A stretch of DNA of 64,000 nt from Nocardioides alcanivorans (GTDB lineage: Bacteria > Actinomycetota > Actinomycetes > Propionibacteriales > Nocardioidaceae), in the NCBI RefSeq assembly GCF_021555175.1, contig NZ_JAKGRW010000019.1, positions 310,001 through 374,000 on the forward strand, written 5' to 3'. This document shows, piece by piece, positions 1-8,271 of this stretch (the stretch's first letter is position 1; the number at the start of each line of letters is the position of its first letter). Under the pieces are notes generated by a model. The model saw only the letters and a program-made list of their open reading frames with translations. It made no database searches and was not told the DNA's origin. Made by a program: the position numbers and the translations under genes.

Positions 1-453
1 CATCTCGAAGGCGCCGAAGATACGGCCCCGGAGCTCGAGCGCGTCATCGATGCTCTTCATGCCCGGTGCGTACTCGGCGAAGTGATCGTTGCCGAAGTAG
101 GACTGGCTCGCGCCAGCAGCCACGACGAGGGTGTCGTAGGAGGTCACGGTCTCGCGTCCGAGCACGTTGTGCTTGACGGTGCGCGTCTCAAGATCGACGT
201 CGGTGACGGTGCCCAGTAGGACCTGGGCGTTCTTCTGCTTTGCCAGCACCTCACGTGTGGGCGGGGCGATCTCGCCCTGGGAGAGGATGCCGGTGGCCAC
301 CTGGTAGAGAAGGGGCTGGAAGAGGTGATGCGTGGTCTTGGCGACCATCGTCACCTCGACGTCGGATCGGCGAAGGGCCTTGGTGGTGAACAGACCACCG
401 AAGCCGGATCCGATGATGACGACCTTGTGTTTGTCGTTGATGTCGCTTCCCAT
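1..453 (-). CDS. ndh: Type II NADH:quinone oxidoreductase (NDH-2), 5' part; runs off the window
   Basis: This is the N-terminal 151 codons of a membrane-peripheral flavoprotein that passes electrons from NADH to quinone without pumping protons. The protein starts MGSDINDKHKVVIIGSGFGG, which contains the FAD-binding GxGxxG loop near residue 16. It continues with the HHLFQPLLYQVATG segment, which is characteristic of NDH-2 proteins, and with TLVVAAGASQSYFG, the end of the first FAD-binding subdomain. The ATG at 453 is preceded by a weak CTTGGGA. The C-terminal half lies beyond position 1. It is divergent from the ATPase-like gene that starts near 670. Confidence 0.85.
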   Translation of the reverse strand, partial: MGSDINDKHKVVIIGSGFGGLFTTKALRRSDVEVTMVAKTTHHLFQPLLYQVATGILSQGEIAPPTREVLAKQKNAQVLLGTVTDVDLETRTVKHNVLGRETVTSYDTLVVAAGASQSYFGNDHFAEYAPGMKSIDDALELRGRIFGAFEM

Positions 454-494
454 TCCCAAGCGGGCCTTTCTGGAGTTCTTGGTCCTTGACCAGT

Positions 495-511
495 GTCCCA
501 CTCGGTGGGAC
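495..511. promoter_or_regulatory. Dyad GTCCCAC-N3-GTGGGAC in a divergent intergenic region
   Basis: A perfect 7-bp inverted repeat with a 3-nt centre lies between the divergent ndh-like gene and the ATPase-like gene. A TTGACC hexamer sits just upstream at about 486. It is a plausible operator or promoter element; no regulator is identified. Confidence 0.35.
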
Positions 512-665
512 GCCTGCCGAATCGGCGCTGTTCACGCCGGGCAGCGGTGTCGCCAACGTCACCCGTGAGTCCTGTCGGCCGAGCGCAGCGAGGCTGGTTT
601 GAGTCCCAGCAGAGCGGGGTAGTCGTCCATCGTTCCCCGCTCAGGGGGAACCGACAAGGGAAGGC

Positions 666-1584
666 ATGCGTCGCTGAGCCCGACGACCCTGACACTGCAG
701 ACCGGCCCGCAGTCCGCGCAGGACGCGCGACGCTGGGCCGCTGATGCCTGCCTGAAACTGGGTCGGCCCGATCTCGTTGCCTCCGCGCAGTTGGCGATCT
801 CCGAGCTCGTCACCAACGCCCTCCTCCATGCAGCGCCGCCGATCTCGCTCAGCGTGCACGGCACTGCGGAACATCCACGCTTCGAGGTCTCCGACGGCTC
901 TGCGGCGCCACCGGTCCCCAACCCGCGTCCGGCAGCAGACGACCTGGACGATCTCGACGAGAGCCTCTCCACGATCGGTCGGGGCCTGACGCTCGTGGCG
1001 ATGAGTTCCACCGCCTGGGGCGCCTACATCCGCAGCGGTGGCAAGACCGTCTGGTTCGAGCCTGCCGTCGGCCTCATCGAGCACCCCACTTTCCTCGGCG
1101 AGATCCACGAGGGGACCTTCGCCCCGTCCCACACCCCGCCCCCTGCCGACGCCGTCACCGTGCGGCTCCTCGCCTTCCCCCTCGCCCGGTACGTCGAGTG
1201 GCGGAGTCACTTCCGCGACCTCCAGCGAGAGCTGCGCTTGCTGGCCCTCGCCCATGAGACGACCTATCCGCTGGCGCGGGAACTGTCGGACTTCCTCAAC
1301 ACCTTCTCCGAGCGGCTGCGACGATGGAGCAACCTGGCCGATCCGGCGAACCAGATCGACAGCGACAACACCCTGACTCTCCAGGTGGCACCCGACATCG
1401 TCGGGGTGCTGGAGCAGATGACCGGGGTGCTGGAACTCGCTGATGCCTTCTGCCGTCAGGAACGGATGCTGACTCCGCCGAGCAGTCCCGACAACGTGGC
1501 GTTCCAGTCGTGGCTCTTCACCCAGACGATCAGCCAGGTGGGGGCGCCGACCCGGTGCCCTGGCAGGACCCTCCGTCACGGTGA
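666..1584 (+). CDS. RsbW-like ATP-binding (HATPase_c_2) protein, frameshifted
   Basis: The N-terminal part carries the GHKL ATPase N box in the form AISELVTNALLHA (around 791-829) and the later glycine motif IGRGLTLVAM, as in anti-sigma kinase-like ATP-binding proteins. A helical region of about 150 residues follows. The frame upstream of the N box has no ATG, GTG or TTG after the stop at 620-622. An ATG at 666 reads only three codons unless one base is added near 672, so the start is uncertain (CTG 674 is an alternative). At the 3' end, adding one G to the five-G run 1540-1544 converts read-through into QVGGADPVPWQDPPSR and a stop at 1582-1584, immediately before the convergent neighbour. 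Its partner and role are unknown. Confidence 0.6.
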
Positions 1585-1588
1585 GCGC

Positions 1589-1939
1589 TCAGCCGTAGCC
1601 GAGTTCGTGCAGTCGGGCCTCCCCGATGCCGAAGTGGTGGGCCACCTCGTGCACCACCGTGATCCGAACCTGCTCGACGAGGTCATCCTCGTCCTCGCAG
1701 AAGTCGAGCAACGGCTGTCGGAAGATGAAGATCCGGTCGGGCATGTCGGCGTGGTTGGCACCACGCTCGGTCAGTGCGACGCCGTCGTAGAGGCCCAACA
1801 GGTCGTCGGGCTCACCGGGAAGCGGATGGTCCTCGACCAGCACCACGACGTTGTGCACCAGCGCGGTGATCTCGTCGGGTATCTCGTCGAGGGCGCGGTC
1901 GACCAGTGCCTCGAACTCGTCACGCCCCACCGCCAACAT
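1589..1939 (-). CDS. Small metallopeptidase-family (zincin-like, DUF1025) protein
   Basis: A 116-residue protein with the zinc-protease signature VVHEVAHHFG (HExxH) near its C-terminus, followed by GIGEARLHELGYG. The length and the C-terminal placement of the motif fit the small DUF1025 zincin-like family of Actinobacteria. The ATG at 1939 is chosen because MLAVGRDEFEALVDRALDEIP is the usual family start; an upstream ATG (2044) would overlap the preceding gene. It follows the 467-aa HExxH protein by 10 nt on the same strand, so the two may be co-transcribed. The substrate is not known. Confidence 0.75.
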   Translation of the reverse strand: MLAVGRDEFEALVDRALDEIPDEITALVHNVVVLVEDHPLPGEPDDLLGLYDGVALTERGANHADMPDRIFIFRQPLLDFCEDEDDLVEQVRITVVHEVAHHFGIGEARLHELGYG

Positions 1940-1949
1940 GCCCCCGACG

Positions 1950-3353
1950 CTACCGAGGCGGGGAAAGTGCCTTCTCCCCGCCCAGTCGCGCCAGGTCTGC
2001 AGCAGCGTGGCCGCGGGCTGTCGAGCGCTGGTCGCCGACGGCATTGCTGCCTCGCCAGGTGCCCCGGATGCCGTGCTGGCGCACCATGTGGTCGAAGAAG
2101 TCGTGCACCTCGACGTCCTTGGCCGTCAGCGCCAACGACTTCGACGCGCTCACCCGACCGGTCTGGTCGTCGACCCGCTCCTCCAACGCGCCCGCACTGA
2201 CCTGCGCTGCCCGTTGCGCCTCCTCGAGCCGCTGGCCGATGCGGGTGGTCCACCCTGCGTAGAAGGCTGCACGAGCAGTGCGACCGTGGACGGGCCGGTG
2301 AGCTCCGGACCGGATATAGGCATCGGCGTCGGCCACCATCTGCACGACGAGGGACACGTAGAGCGCCTTGGTCACGTCGATGTCGCCCTGGAATCCGTAG
2401 AGCGTCACACCGGTGTTGTCAGTGCGGATGCTGCACCGCAGGTCGTTGGCGCGCGCGATCGCCAGCATGAGCTCCACGAAACGCACATTGGACTGTTTGC
2501 CGCGGTGGCCGAGCTTCACCGCTTCGAAGGTCGGAGCGACCTGCGCGCCCTCCACTCCCGCGTGGGCGGCGCGGGCGACTGCCAACTCGATCGAGTGGGT
2601 CGTCGCCAGTTCCTGGGCCTTGGCGAAAAAGGCATCGCGCTCCGCCTCGGTGGACGCACCCTCGGCATGGCGCAGCAACTTGCCGACCTTGGCCAGCATC
2701 CCGTCGTCAGCACCGCGCCGATCGAGGCCGACCTGGTCGTAGGCCTCGCGCAGCATCGCCGCGATCTCGCGCCACCCGATGTCTTCGAGGAGCTGGACGA
2801 AGGTCGCACGGAAGCCCTCGCCGTGTGCATCGATGATCGTGCCGTCGACACCGGTGTTGAGATGATGCGCCAGCTCGTGGAGCACCACGAGGCCGCGCAA
2901 CGCCCAGGCACCGCCCCGCTCACGCTCCGGCAGGAAGATGATGTCGTCGCTGTAGCTCGCCTTCTTCCAGCCACGGCTGGGTACGACGAGCACCTCCCGC
3001 CGCTCGCGTCCCCGGTAGGGCGACCCGAACTCCCGGCCCTGCCGCTGCAGCCGCTCCATCACTTGCGCGACGAACGACGCCACCTCGACCGGCCGGGAGA
3101 AGCGGGGTTCCGTCTCCGGGGTGAAGGTCATCGGCCGGGTCTGCCCATCGCGCTGCGAGGTGACCCGGACCTCTCCCGTCTCGGGCACCACGGCATCGAG
3201 CCAGGCCGCCACCATGTCTTCGGCGGCATAGGTCGTCTTCTGGTCCGGGTCCACGCCCTGCAGGATGCCAGAGCGCACCGACACCTCCCGGACCCGGACA
3301 CGATGCCGGTCCACCGCCGTGGAGAACACCCTCGAGAACGACTCGAGGCCCAC
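1950..3353 (-). CDS. DUF2786 / TIGR04338-type putative metallohydrolase
   Basis: A 467-residue protein with two recognisable parts. Residues about 100-200 contain VVLHELAHHLN, an HExxH zinc site, followed by DAHGEGFRATFVQLLEDIG, as in the actinobacterial TIGR04338 putative metallohydrolases. Residues about 215-330 begin DGMLAKVGKLLRHAEGAST, matching the start of DUF2786. The gene ends 10 nt before a second, smaller HExxH protein. The start at 3353 is the only good in-frame ATG and leaves 30 nt to the tRNA-Asp gene. The biochemical function is unknown. Confidence 0.7.
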   Translation of the reverse strand: MGLESFSRVFSTAVDRHRVRVREVSVRSGILQGVDPDQKTTYAAEDMVAAWLDAVVPETGEVRVTSQRDGQTRPMTFTPETEPRFSRPVEVASFVAQVMERLQRQGREFGSPYRGRERREVLVVPSRGWKKASYSDDIIFLPERERGGAWALRGLVVLHELAHHLNTGVDGTIIDAHGEGFRATFVQLLEDIGWREIAAMLREAYDQVGLDRRGADDGMLAKVGKLLRHAEGASTEAERDAFFAKAQELATTHSIELAVARAAHAGVEGAQVAPTFEAVKLGHRGKQSNVRFVELMLAIARANDLRCSIRTDNTGVTLYGFQGDIDVTKALYVSLVVQMVADADAYIRSGAHRPVHGRTARAAFYAGWTTRIGQRLEEAQRAAQVSAGALEERVDDQTGRVSASKSLALTAKDVEVHDFFDHMVRQHGIRGTWRGSNAVGDQRSTARGHAAADLARLGGEKALSPPR

Positions 3354-3383
3354 ACCGTGACGGTGTGGACCTCGACTCTGCTG

Positions 3384-3457
3384 CGACCCTGACGAGACTC
3401 GAACTCGCGACCTCCGCCGTGACAGGGCGGCGCGCTAACCAACTGCGCTACAGGGCC
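3384..3457 (-). tRNA. tRNA-Asp (GTC)
   Basis: The reverse strand folds into a standard cloverleaf: acceptor arm GGCCCTG with CAGGGTC, anticodon loop CTGTCAC with anticodon GTC, T arm with GTTCGAGTC, and discriminator G. The 3' CCA is not encoded. Confidence 0.95.
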
Positions 3458-3567
3458 ATCGCTTCCGTGGGGAAGCGAGTGGAACTCTAACCCATGCCCC
3501 CCGGTGATCCGCAAATCGAGGCTCACTCGCACTCCGGCGTACCCCGTTCTCGGCCGCCCCGGAAGCA

Positions 3568-3603
3568 GTTGAGCCTCCGACCCGGCCGGGTCGGAGGCTC
3601 AAC
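3568..3603. terminator. Perfect 36-nt palindrome between tRNA-Glu and tRNA-Asp
   Basis: GTTGAGCCTCCGACCCGG is followed directly by its reverse complement, giving an 18-bp perfect dyad with no spacer. It lies between the tRNA-Glu and tRNA-Asp genes, both on the minus strand, and most likely terminates the tRNA-Glu transcript. No T-run follows, as is common in high-GC actinobacteria. Confidence 0.6.
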
Positions 3604-3610
3604 TGAGGCG

Positions 3611-3683
3611 TACCCCCAACGGGATTCGAACCCGTGCTACCGCCGTGAAAGGGCGACGTCCTAGGCCACTAGACGATGGGGGC
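3611..3683 (-). tRNA. tRNA-Glu (TTC)
   Basis: The reverse strand reads as a cloverleaf with acceptor arm GCCCCCA / TGGGGGT, anticodon loop CTTTCAC (anticodon TTC) and T loop GGTTCGAATCC. The discriminator is A and CCA is not encoded. Confidence 0.95.
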
Positions 3684-3842
3684 CCGCACGATCCGACTTC
3701 GATCGTGCCCACAAAGCATAGGGGTAGGGACCCGGGAGCACCAAAGGCGCCTCCCTCACGGCGCCTCGGGCAGCCGCCCAGCCCACGCCGGGCACCACGT
3801 TTTCGCATCGAGGGCACCCTGCGGTAATGTTTCGCCCGGCTT

Positions 3843-3919
3843 GGCCAGGTAGCTCAGTTGGTACGAGCGACCGACTGAAAATCGGTAGGTCGGCGGTTCG
3901 ACCCCGCCCCTGGCCACCA
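3843..3919 (+). tRNA. tRNA-Phe (GAA), CCA encoded
   Basis: A cloverleaf with acceptor GGCCAGG / CCTGGCC, anticodon stem ACCGA / TCGGT, loop CTGAAAA (anticodon GAA) and discriminator A at 3916. CCA is encoded at 3917-3919, unlike the two neighbouring tRNA genes. Confidence 0.95.
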
Positions 3920-3922
3920 CCG

Positions 3923-3954
3923 CGAGGCCGCGGAACCCAGGTTCCGCGGCCTCG
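3923..3954 (+). terminator. Terminator hairpin after tRNA-Phe
   Basis: A 14-bp perfect stem (CGAGGCCGCGGAAC / GTTCCGCGGCCTCG) with a 4-nt loop begins 4 nt after the tRNA-Phe CCA. Confidence 0.75.
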
Positions 3955-4044
3955 ATCCATTCTGCGCCGTGCGGCCGCCGCCTGGGCACCGCTGTGCGAG
4001 CCGCGGCGCCGTCACTCCGGACAGCGGGCATCGTTGGGTGCGTG

Positions 4045-4737
4045 ATGGACATCGACGAGCAGCTCCGGACAGCTACCCCGGCAGGCAACCCGGCGTACGC
4101 CGAGGCTCCGGAGGACGGCGAGGCCGGCCCCGCACCCCTCGACTTCCACCGCTTCGGCGCCGACTTCATCCGACTGGTGCTGCACAAGCAGCGCGTCACC
4201 GAGTCGATTGACCGGGTGCTGGGTCAGGAGTTCCGACTCGGCCCCATCGGTGCCGGGCCGGGCCGCAAGGTGGCGAAGGCGATCGCCACCGGTCACTTCC
4301 AGCCGTCCTTCGGCCACGAACTCGACGACGGACGCTCCGGCTTCAAGGTCTTCGTGCCTGTCGCGGTGACCTTCGACCTCGACCTGCGCGTCGACCAGAT
4401 GCGCTTCGAGGCCGACGTGGTGATCCCCCTGACGGTCCTGACCCGGCTGGAGGAGCCGGTCACGATCGTGTGGGACATCGTGGCGCCCGACGAGTCCGAG
4501 GTGCGGCTGGAGGTGCGCAGTTCCACGGTCCGCTCGGCAGCGTTGCAACGGATGGTCGGGCTCGACGGCGAGCTGCGGCGCTTCATCCTGAGGTTCATCG
4601 CACGCGAGCTCGACAAGCCCCACGTGCAGAAGGCCCGCCGCATTCCCCTCGTGCCGTTGATCGACGCCGCGTGGCCGGTCATCGCCGCTCAGTTCCTCCC
4701 CAACTCCCCCGACGAGCGGCAGGCTCCGCAAGACTGA
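4045..4737 (+). CDS. Conserved hypothetical protein (230 aa)
   Basis: I do not recognise the family. The protein is soluble, with no signal peptide or membrane segment. It has a charged N-terminus and a central beta-rich stretch (VFVPVAVTFDLDLRVDQM, then FEADVVIPLTVLTRLEEP) that looks like a lipid- or ligand-binding beta-barrel. A basic helical C-terminus ends in WPVIAAQFLPNSPDERQ. The start is placed at ATG 4045 (MDIDEQLRTA) because the upstream in-frame region is arginine/alanine-rich shadow sequence. The next gene begins 4 nt after its stop, so the two are probably co-expressed. Confidence 0.6.
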   Translation: MDIDEQLRTATPAGNPAYAEAPEDGEAGPAPLDFHRFGADFIRLVLHKQRVTESIDRVLGQEFRLGPIGAGPGRKVAKAIATGHFQPSFGHELDDGRSGFKVFVPVAVTFDLDLRVDQMRFEADVVIPLTVLTRLEEPVTIVWDIVAPDESEVRLEVRSSTVRSAALQRMVGLDGELRRFILRFIARELDKPHVQKARRIPLVPLIDAAWPVIAAQFLPNSPDERQAPQD

Positions 4738-4741
4738 GCAC

Positions 4742-6073
4742 GTGCTCCCCGGCCCCTTCCGCCTCGTCCGCCGCACCCGCCCGGTGCGCCTGGTCAGCGA
4801 CGTCCCTCCCGGCCCCGACCGCCGCATCCCCTCCCGCGCAGTCGAGGTGGCTGCCTCGGGACCGCGTACGACCGTGACCCTTCGGGAGCCCGCGCTGCGC
4901 GCCGAGGGCTGGTACGACGCCACGCAGGGCCGCGCTGGCATCGACCTGGTCGGCGCCATGGGGCAACGCACCCGACACACGTCGCGGCGCCCGCCTCGAG
5001 CACCGGGAGCCGTGAGCCGGGTGGCGCTCACCCTCACCGGGCGACAGGTGACCCTGTTGACCTGCGGCCCGCAGGTCGGCGAGGAGTGGACCGTCCGGGC
5101 TCGCGTCGACCTCAGCCACACCCCCGGCCCAGGCGGGGTCACCGCGCTCGCGCCCGACGAACTGCAGGTGGAGACCGACGCACGGGTGCTGGCCGAGGGA
5201 CGTTTCGGCCAGTTGGGCCTGCGCGACCTCCATCTGGTCACCCACGCGGAAGGAGAGCCGGTGCGGGTCGACGGCTGCTTGTTCTTCACCGCCACCCACG
5301 CAGGCCCGGGCTTCTTCGCCACCGCTCACTGCGGCGTCTGGCGCTTCGACCCGCAGACCTTCGACCTCACCCACACCGCCGACCTGTGGTTCGAACGCGA
5401 CGGCGGAGTGTGGGGCGACCACGCCGTCCACTTGGTGCGCGACGAGGGCCAGTGGCTGGTCACCGCTTCGACGTGGGGCGACTTCGACCACGACGACGTC
5501 GGCATCACGCTGAGTCGGTCCGGAGCCGACCTGCTGACCGGCGAGCACGTGCTCAACTGCGCCGCGCTCGACCTCACGGGCACGGTCACCGAAGGCGTGG
5601 CCGCGTGGGATCCGCACCTGACCCGCATCGACGGGCACTGGCACCTGGCCTTCGTGGTGGCCAGCGAGTTCTTCGTCTTCAGGCCGGTCCTGGCCAGGGC
5701 ACGCCATGGTGGCTCCCCGCCCGTGCGCAGGGCACCCGACGCATCAGGCAGCGCCTGGGAGCTCCTCGGCGACGCCCGGGACCGAGTCGCGACCGAAGGC
5801 ACTCAGATCCTGCGCATCGGCGACGACTGGCGAGTGCTGGCCAGCGACGGTCGCGACAATCCGGCGTCGTTGCGCAAGCGCTTTCCGGTGTTCGACCTGC
5901 GGATGCAGGAGGTCGGAACCCTCGCGGCGCCGTACCCCTCGAACCTGCCGTGGCCCTCGCTCGTCCGCGACGGGAAGCGGTGGTTGATGGTGACCTTCGA
6001 CGGGACCCGACACGGCGGACGAGTGGCCGGCTACGGCACCCACGGCGACGTCCTGGTGCTCGCGACGCCCTGA
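4742..6073 (+). CDS. Glycosidase-like beta-propeller protein (GH43-type fold)
   Basis: A 443-residue protein starting at GTG 4742, four nucleotides after the previous stop. Its middle and C-terminal parts repeat short blades of the type seen in five-bladed propeller glycosidases: VDGCLFFTATHAGPGFF, GQWLVTASTWGDFDHDD, WDPHLTRIDGHWHLAFV, GDDWRVLASDGRDNP and DGKRWLMVTFDGT. Acidic residues in WGDFDHDD and WDPHL are candidates for catalysis. No signal peptide is visible. The assignment rests on blade pattern only; the substrate is unknown. Confidence 0.5.
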   Translation: MLPGPFRLVRRTRPVRLVSDVPPGPDRRIPSRAVEVAASGPRTTVTLREPALRAEGWYDATQGRAGIDLVGAMGQRTRHTSRRPPRAPGAVSRVALTLTGRQVTLLTCGPQVGEEWTVRARVDLSHTPGPGGVTALAPDELQVETDARVLAEGRFGQLGLRDLHLVTHAEGEPVRVDGCLFFTATHAGPGFFATAHCGVWRFDPQTFDLTHTADLWFERDGGVWGDHAVHLVRDEGQWLVTASTWGDFDHDDVGITLSRSGADLLTGEHVLNCAALDLTGTVTEGVAAWDPHLTRIDGHWHLAFVVASEFFVFRPVLARARHGGSPPVRRAPDASGSAWELLGDARDRVATEGTQILRIGDDWRVLASDGRDNPASLRKRFPVFDLRMQEVGTLAAPYPSNLPWPSLVRDGKRWLMVTFDGTRHGGRVAGYGTHGDVLVLATP

Positions 6074-6099
6074 GCACGGTCCTGGGCCCGGAAACGACC

Positions 6100-6147
6100 G
6101 AGCCCAGCCCGCCGGTCGGCATCACGCCGATCGGTGGGCCGGGCCTC
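6100..6147. terminator. Convergent terminator hairpin
   Basis: An imperfect long stem (GAGCCCAGCCCGCCGGTCGGC against GCCGATCGGTGGGCCGGGCCTC, loop ATCAC) lies between the converging propeller gene and bldC and can serve both strands. Confidence 0.6.
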
Positions 6148-6161
6148 GTTCGCCTGGGGAC

Positions 6162-6350
6162 CTACTCCCCCGATTGTTCCTGCAGCAGCGACATGATCTC
6201 CTCCTTGCGGAAGCGTCGATGGCCTCCGAGAGTCCTTATCGAGCTGATCTTGCCGGCCTTTGCCCATCGGGTGACTGTCTTGGGATCCACCCGAAAGAGC
6301 GCAGCGACCTCTGCAGGTGTCAACAGGTTGTCGACTTCTCCGCCACTCAT
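6162..6350 (-). CDS. bldC: BldC-like DNA-binding regulator (MerR-type winged HTH)
   Basis: A 62-residue single-domain DNA-binding protein. The core LLTPAEVAALFRVDPKTVTR, followed by WAKAGKISSIRTLGGHRRFR, is nearly the Streptomyces BldC sequence. BldC binds direct repeats cooperatively and holds back sporulation genes in Streptomyces; in a non-sporulating relative its role may differ. The ATG at 6350 gives the family length; longer in-frame starts would add 38 unrelated residues. It is divergent from the amino-acid dehydrogenase gene. From memory, bldC is also close to the valine dehydrogenase gene in Streptomyces, so this is old synteny. Confidence 0.88.
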   Translation of the reverse strand: MSGGEVDNLLTPAEVAALFRVDPKTVTRWAKAGKISSIRTLGGHRRFRKEEIMSLLQEQSGE

Positions 6351-6583
6351 GGATCCACTTTCATCAGGGAATACGTCCTGATTGTCGAGTCTGACACACA
6401 CGACAACCTTCACCCTCTGCCCACCGCCAGTGCGCGGCAAACTGAAGTGACCCGATCGTGACACCTCCGACGCCGTTGCCCGGTGCCCGTCTCGTAGAGT
6501 CGTCAGTAGTGAGTCGCGTCACCCCTGCGGCCCACGGACACCAGTGCCGGTCACCCCCGGCCGAACGACGGAAAGGTCGACCC

Positions 6584-7654
6584 ATGACCATCGACATCCT
6601 CGACTCCGAGCACGAACAGGTGCTCTTCTGCCACGACGAGGCCAGCGGTCTGCGTGCGATCATCGCGATCCATTCCACCGCACTCGGCCCCGCGCTGGGC
6701 GGCACCCGCTTCCATCCGTACGTCGACACCGCCGCGGCAGTCGACGACGTGCTCAACCTCTCCCGCGGCATGACCTACAAGGCTGCGCTGGCAGGTCTCG
6801 ACCTGGGTGGCGGCAAGGCGGTGATCCTGGGCGATCCGCACACCGGCAAGTCCGAGGCACTGCTGCGCGCCTACGGCCGCTTCGTGGAGTCACTGGGTGG
6901 CCGCTACGTGACGGCGTGCGACGTCGGCACCACCAGCTTCGACATGGACGTCATCGCCCGCGAGTGCAGCCACGTCACGGGACGCACCGTCGCCCATGGT
7001 GGCGCCGGCGACTCGTCCGTGTTGACCGCCTACGGCGTCTTCCAGGGCATGCGGGCAGCCGCCGAGGCCACCTGGGGCACCACCAGCCTGCAGGGACGGC
7101 GCGTCGGCGTCGTCGGGGTGGGCAAGGTCGGTCGCCACCTCGTCGGACACCTCGTCAGCGACGGCGCCGACGTCGTCGTCACCGACGTGTGGCAACCGGC
7201 ACTCGAGCGCGTGCGCGACGAGTTCCCCTCCGTCGCCGTGGTGGCGTCGGCCGCGGCGATGCTCGACGAATCACTCGACGTCTACGCCCCGTGCGCCCTC
7301 GGCGGTGCCCTGGACGACGAAGTGGTCGACCGTCTCACCGCCGAAGTCGTCTGCGGTGCCGCCAACAACCAGTTGGCGCATCCCGGCATCGAGAAGGCAC
7401 TGGAGGGCCGCGGCATCCTCTACGCACCCGACTACTGCGTCAACGCCGGCGGCCTCATCCAGGTCGCCGACGAGTTCGAGGGGTTCTCCTTCGAACGTGC
7501 CCAGCAGCAGGCGAGCGGCATCTTCGACACCACCCGCGCGGTCTTCGAGGCTGCTCGCAGCGACAGCGTCCCGCCTGCTGTCGCCGCCGACCGGCTGGCC
7601 GAACGTCGCATCCGCGAGATCGGCCGGCTCCGGTCGGTCTGGCTGCCACACTGA
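6584..7654 (+). CDS. vdh: Glu/Leu/Phe/Val dehydrogenase (valine/leucine dehydrogenase type)
   Basis: A 356-residue cytosolic enzyme of the oxidative deamination family, converting branched-chain amino acids to 2-oxo acids with NAD. The substrate-binding region has [29 protein letters not shown] with the catalytic lysine, and [13 protein letters not shown]. The nucleotide fold carries [20 protein letters not shown] 6584 follows a GAAAGG box by about 8 nt. The length and motifs fit valine/leucine dehydrogenase better than hexameric glutamate dehydrogenase. Specificity among Val, Leu and Phe cannot be fixed from sequence alone. Confidence 0.85.
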   Translation: MTIDILDSEHEQVLFCHDEASGLRAIIAIHSTALGPALGGTRFHPYVDTAAAVDDVLNLSRGMTYKAALAGLDLGGGKAVILGDPHTGKSEALLRAYGRFVESLGGRYVTACDVGTTSFDMDVIARECSHVTGRTVAHGGAGDSSVLTAYGVFQGMRAAAEATWGTTSLQGRRVGVVGVGKVGRHLVGHLVSDGADVVVTDVWQPALERVRDEFPSVAVVASAAAMLDESLDVYAPCALGGALDDEVVDRLTAEVVCGAANNQLAHPGIEKALEGRGILYAPDYCVNAGGLIQVADEFEGFSFERAQQQASGIFDTTRAVFEAARSDSVPPAVAADRLAERRIREIGRLRSVWLPH

Positions 7655-7664
7655 CCAACCCGAC

Positions 7665-7695
7665 CTCGCGCCGGCCCCCATGGGGCTGGCGCGAG
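7665..7695 (+). terminator. Terminator hairpin after vdh
   Basis: CTCGCGCCGGCCCC pairs with GGGGCTGGCGCGAG (one G-T pair) around a 3-nt loop, 11 nt downstream of the vdh stop. Confidence 0.75.
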
Positions 7696-7766
7696 TCACG
7701 CACCCGTCACGTCACTGGGACTGACGGGCACTCGGGTGACAGAGCCGAGAATCGGTGGATTCGGGC

Positions 7767-7955
7767 TCAGTCGCGTGAGTCGGAGTAGTCCGCGTAGTCG
7801 TCGTAGACCTCGTCGTCGGGCGACGAGTCAGTCTGCTTCGGGCCCGGAGACCCATGCAGTTCCTGAGCCAGTGCGGAGAAGTCCGTCTCGTGAGTCCGGT
7901 ACTTCAGGTCGCGAGCGACCTTCGTCTGCTTGGCTTTGGCTCGGCCGCGTCCCAT
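7767..7955 (-). CDS. DUF3073 family small protein
   Basis: A 62-residue hydrophilic protein. The basic N-terminus MGRGRAKAKQTKVARDLKY, the LAQELHG segment and the acidic tail DDEVYDDYADYSDSRD are typical of DUF3073. The ATG at 7955 is preceded by GAAGGGG. In Streptomyces and Mycobacterium a DUF3073 gene lies next to purM, as here (recalled, not searched). The function is unknown; the basic head and acidic tail suggest nucleic acid or ribosome contact, but that is conjecture. Confidence 0.85.
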   Translation of the reverse strand: MGRGRAKAKQTKVARDLKYRTHETDFSALAQELHGSPGPKQTDSSPDDEVYDDYADYSDSRD

Positions 7956-8271
7956 AGGATCGACCCCTTCACGCGCTCGGCCGGGGACGGTTGTCCGTTA
8001 ACCCACGGCTTCTTGGTCTGGATATCTCGTGGGGCCAACGCTACCCGAGGCGTGGTTGGGAAGCGAACCGGGCCGCCTCCCGGCGGTTCGCCGAGGTGGT
8101 ACCACGCCGCCCCTCACCTCGCGGTAGTGGCTTCCACACGCCGGTTCACGGCAGGCTGGCGCCACGACGGTTCGTGGGAACCGCTTCACGGCACCGGGCA
8201 GCCGGAGGGTCATCGCATGGGTTCGCTGGTGGCGCTCCAGCCGCGCGGGCGTCGGGTCGTGGCCGGATGCG
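7956..8271. other. 316-bp intergenic region between DUF3073 and purM
   Basis: No convincing gene is present. Short open frames here are arginine-rich and lack a ribosome-binding site. Part of the region must hold the promoter for the minus-strand DUF3073 gene. The purM gene ends at 8272 with no obvious strong hairpin. Related GGTTCG/CGAACC words recur at about 8066, 8086, 8142, 8169 and 8220 in both orientations. Confidence 0.4.

Noticed and set aside
1585..2200. Read-through of the ATPase-like gene to 2200 as one 469-aa protein
   Set aside because: The extra part is antisense to two real minus-strand genes and has the composition of shadow sequence.
3384..3919. Integration site of a mobile element at the tRNA cluster
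   Set aside because: No integrase, no duplicated tRNA 3' end and no change in gene content next to the tRNAs within the window.
7998..8213. Small minus-strand frame in the DUF3073-purM gap
   Set aside because: No ribosome-binding site, arginine/proline-rich shadow composition and no recognisable motif.
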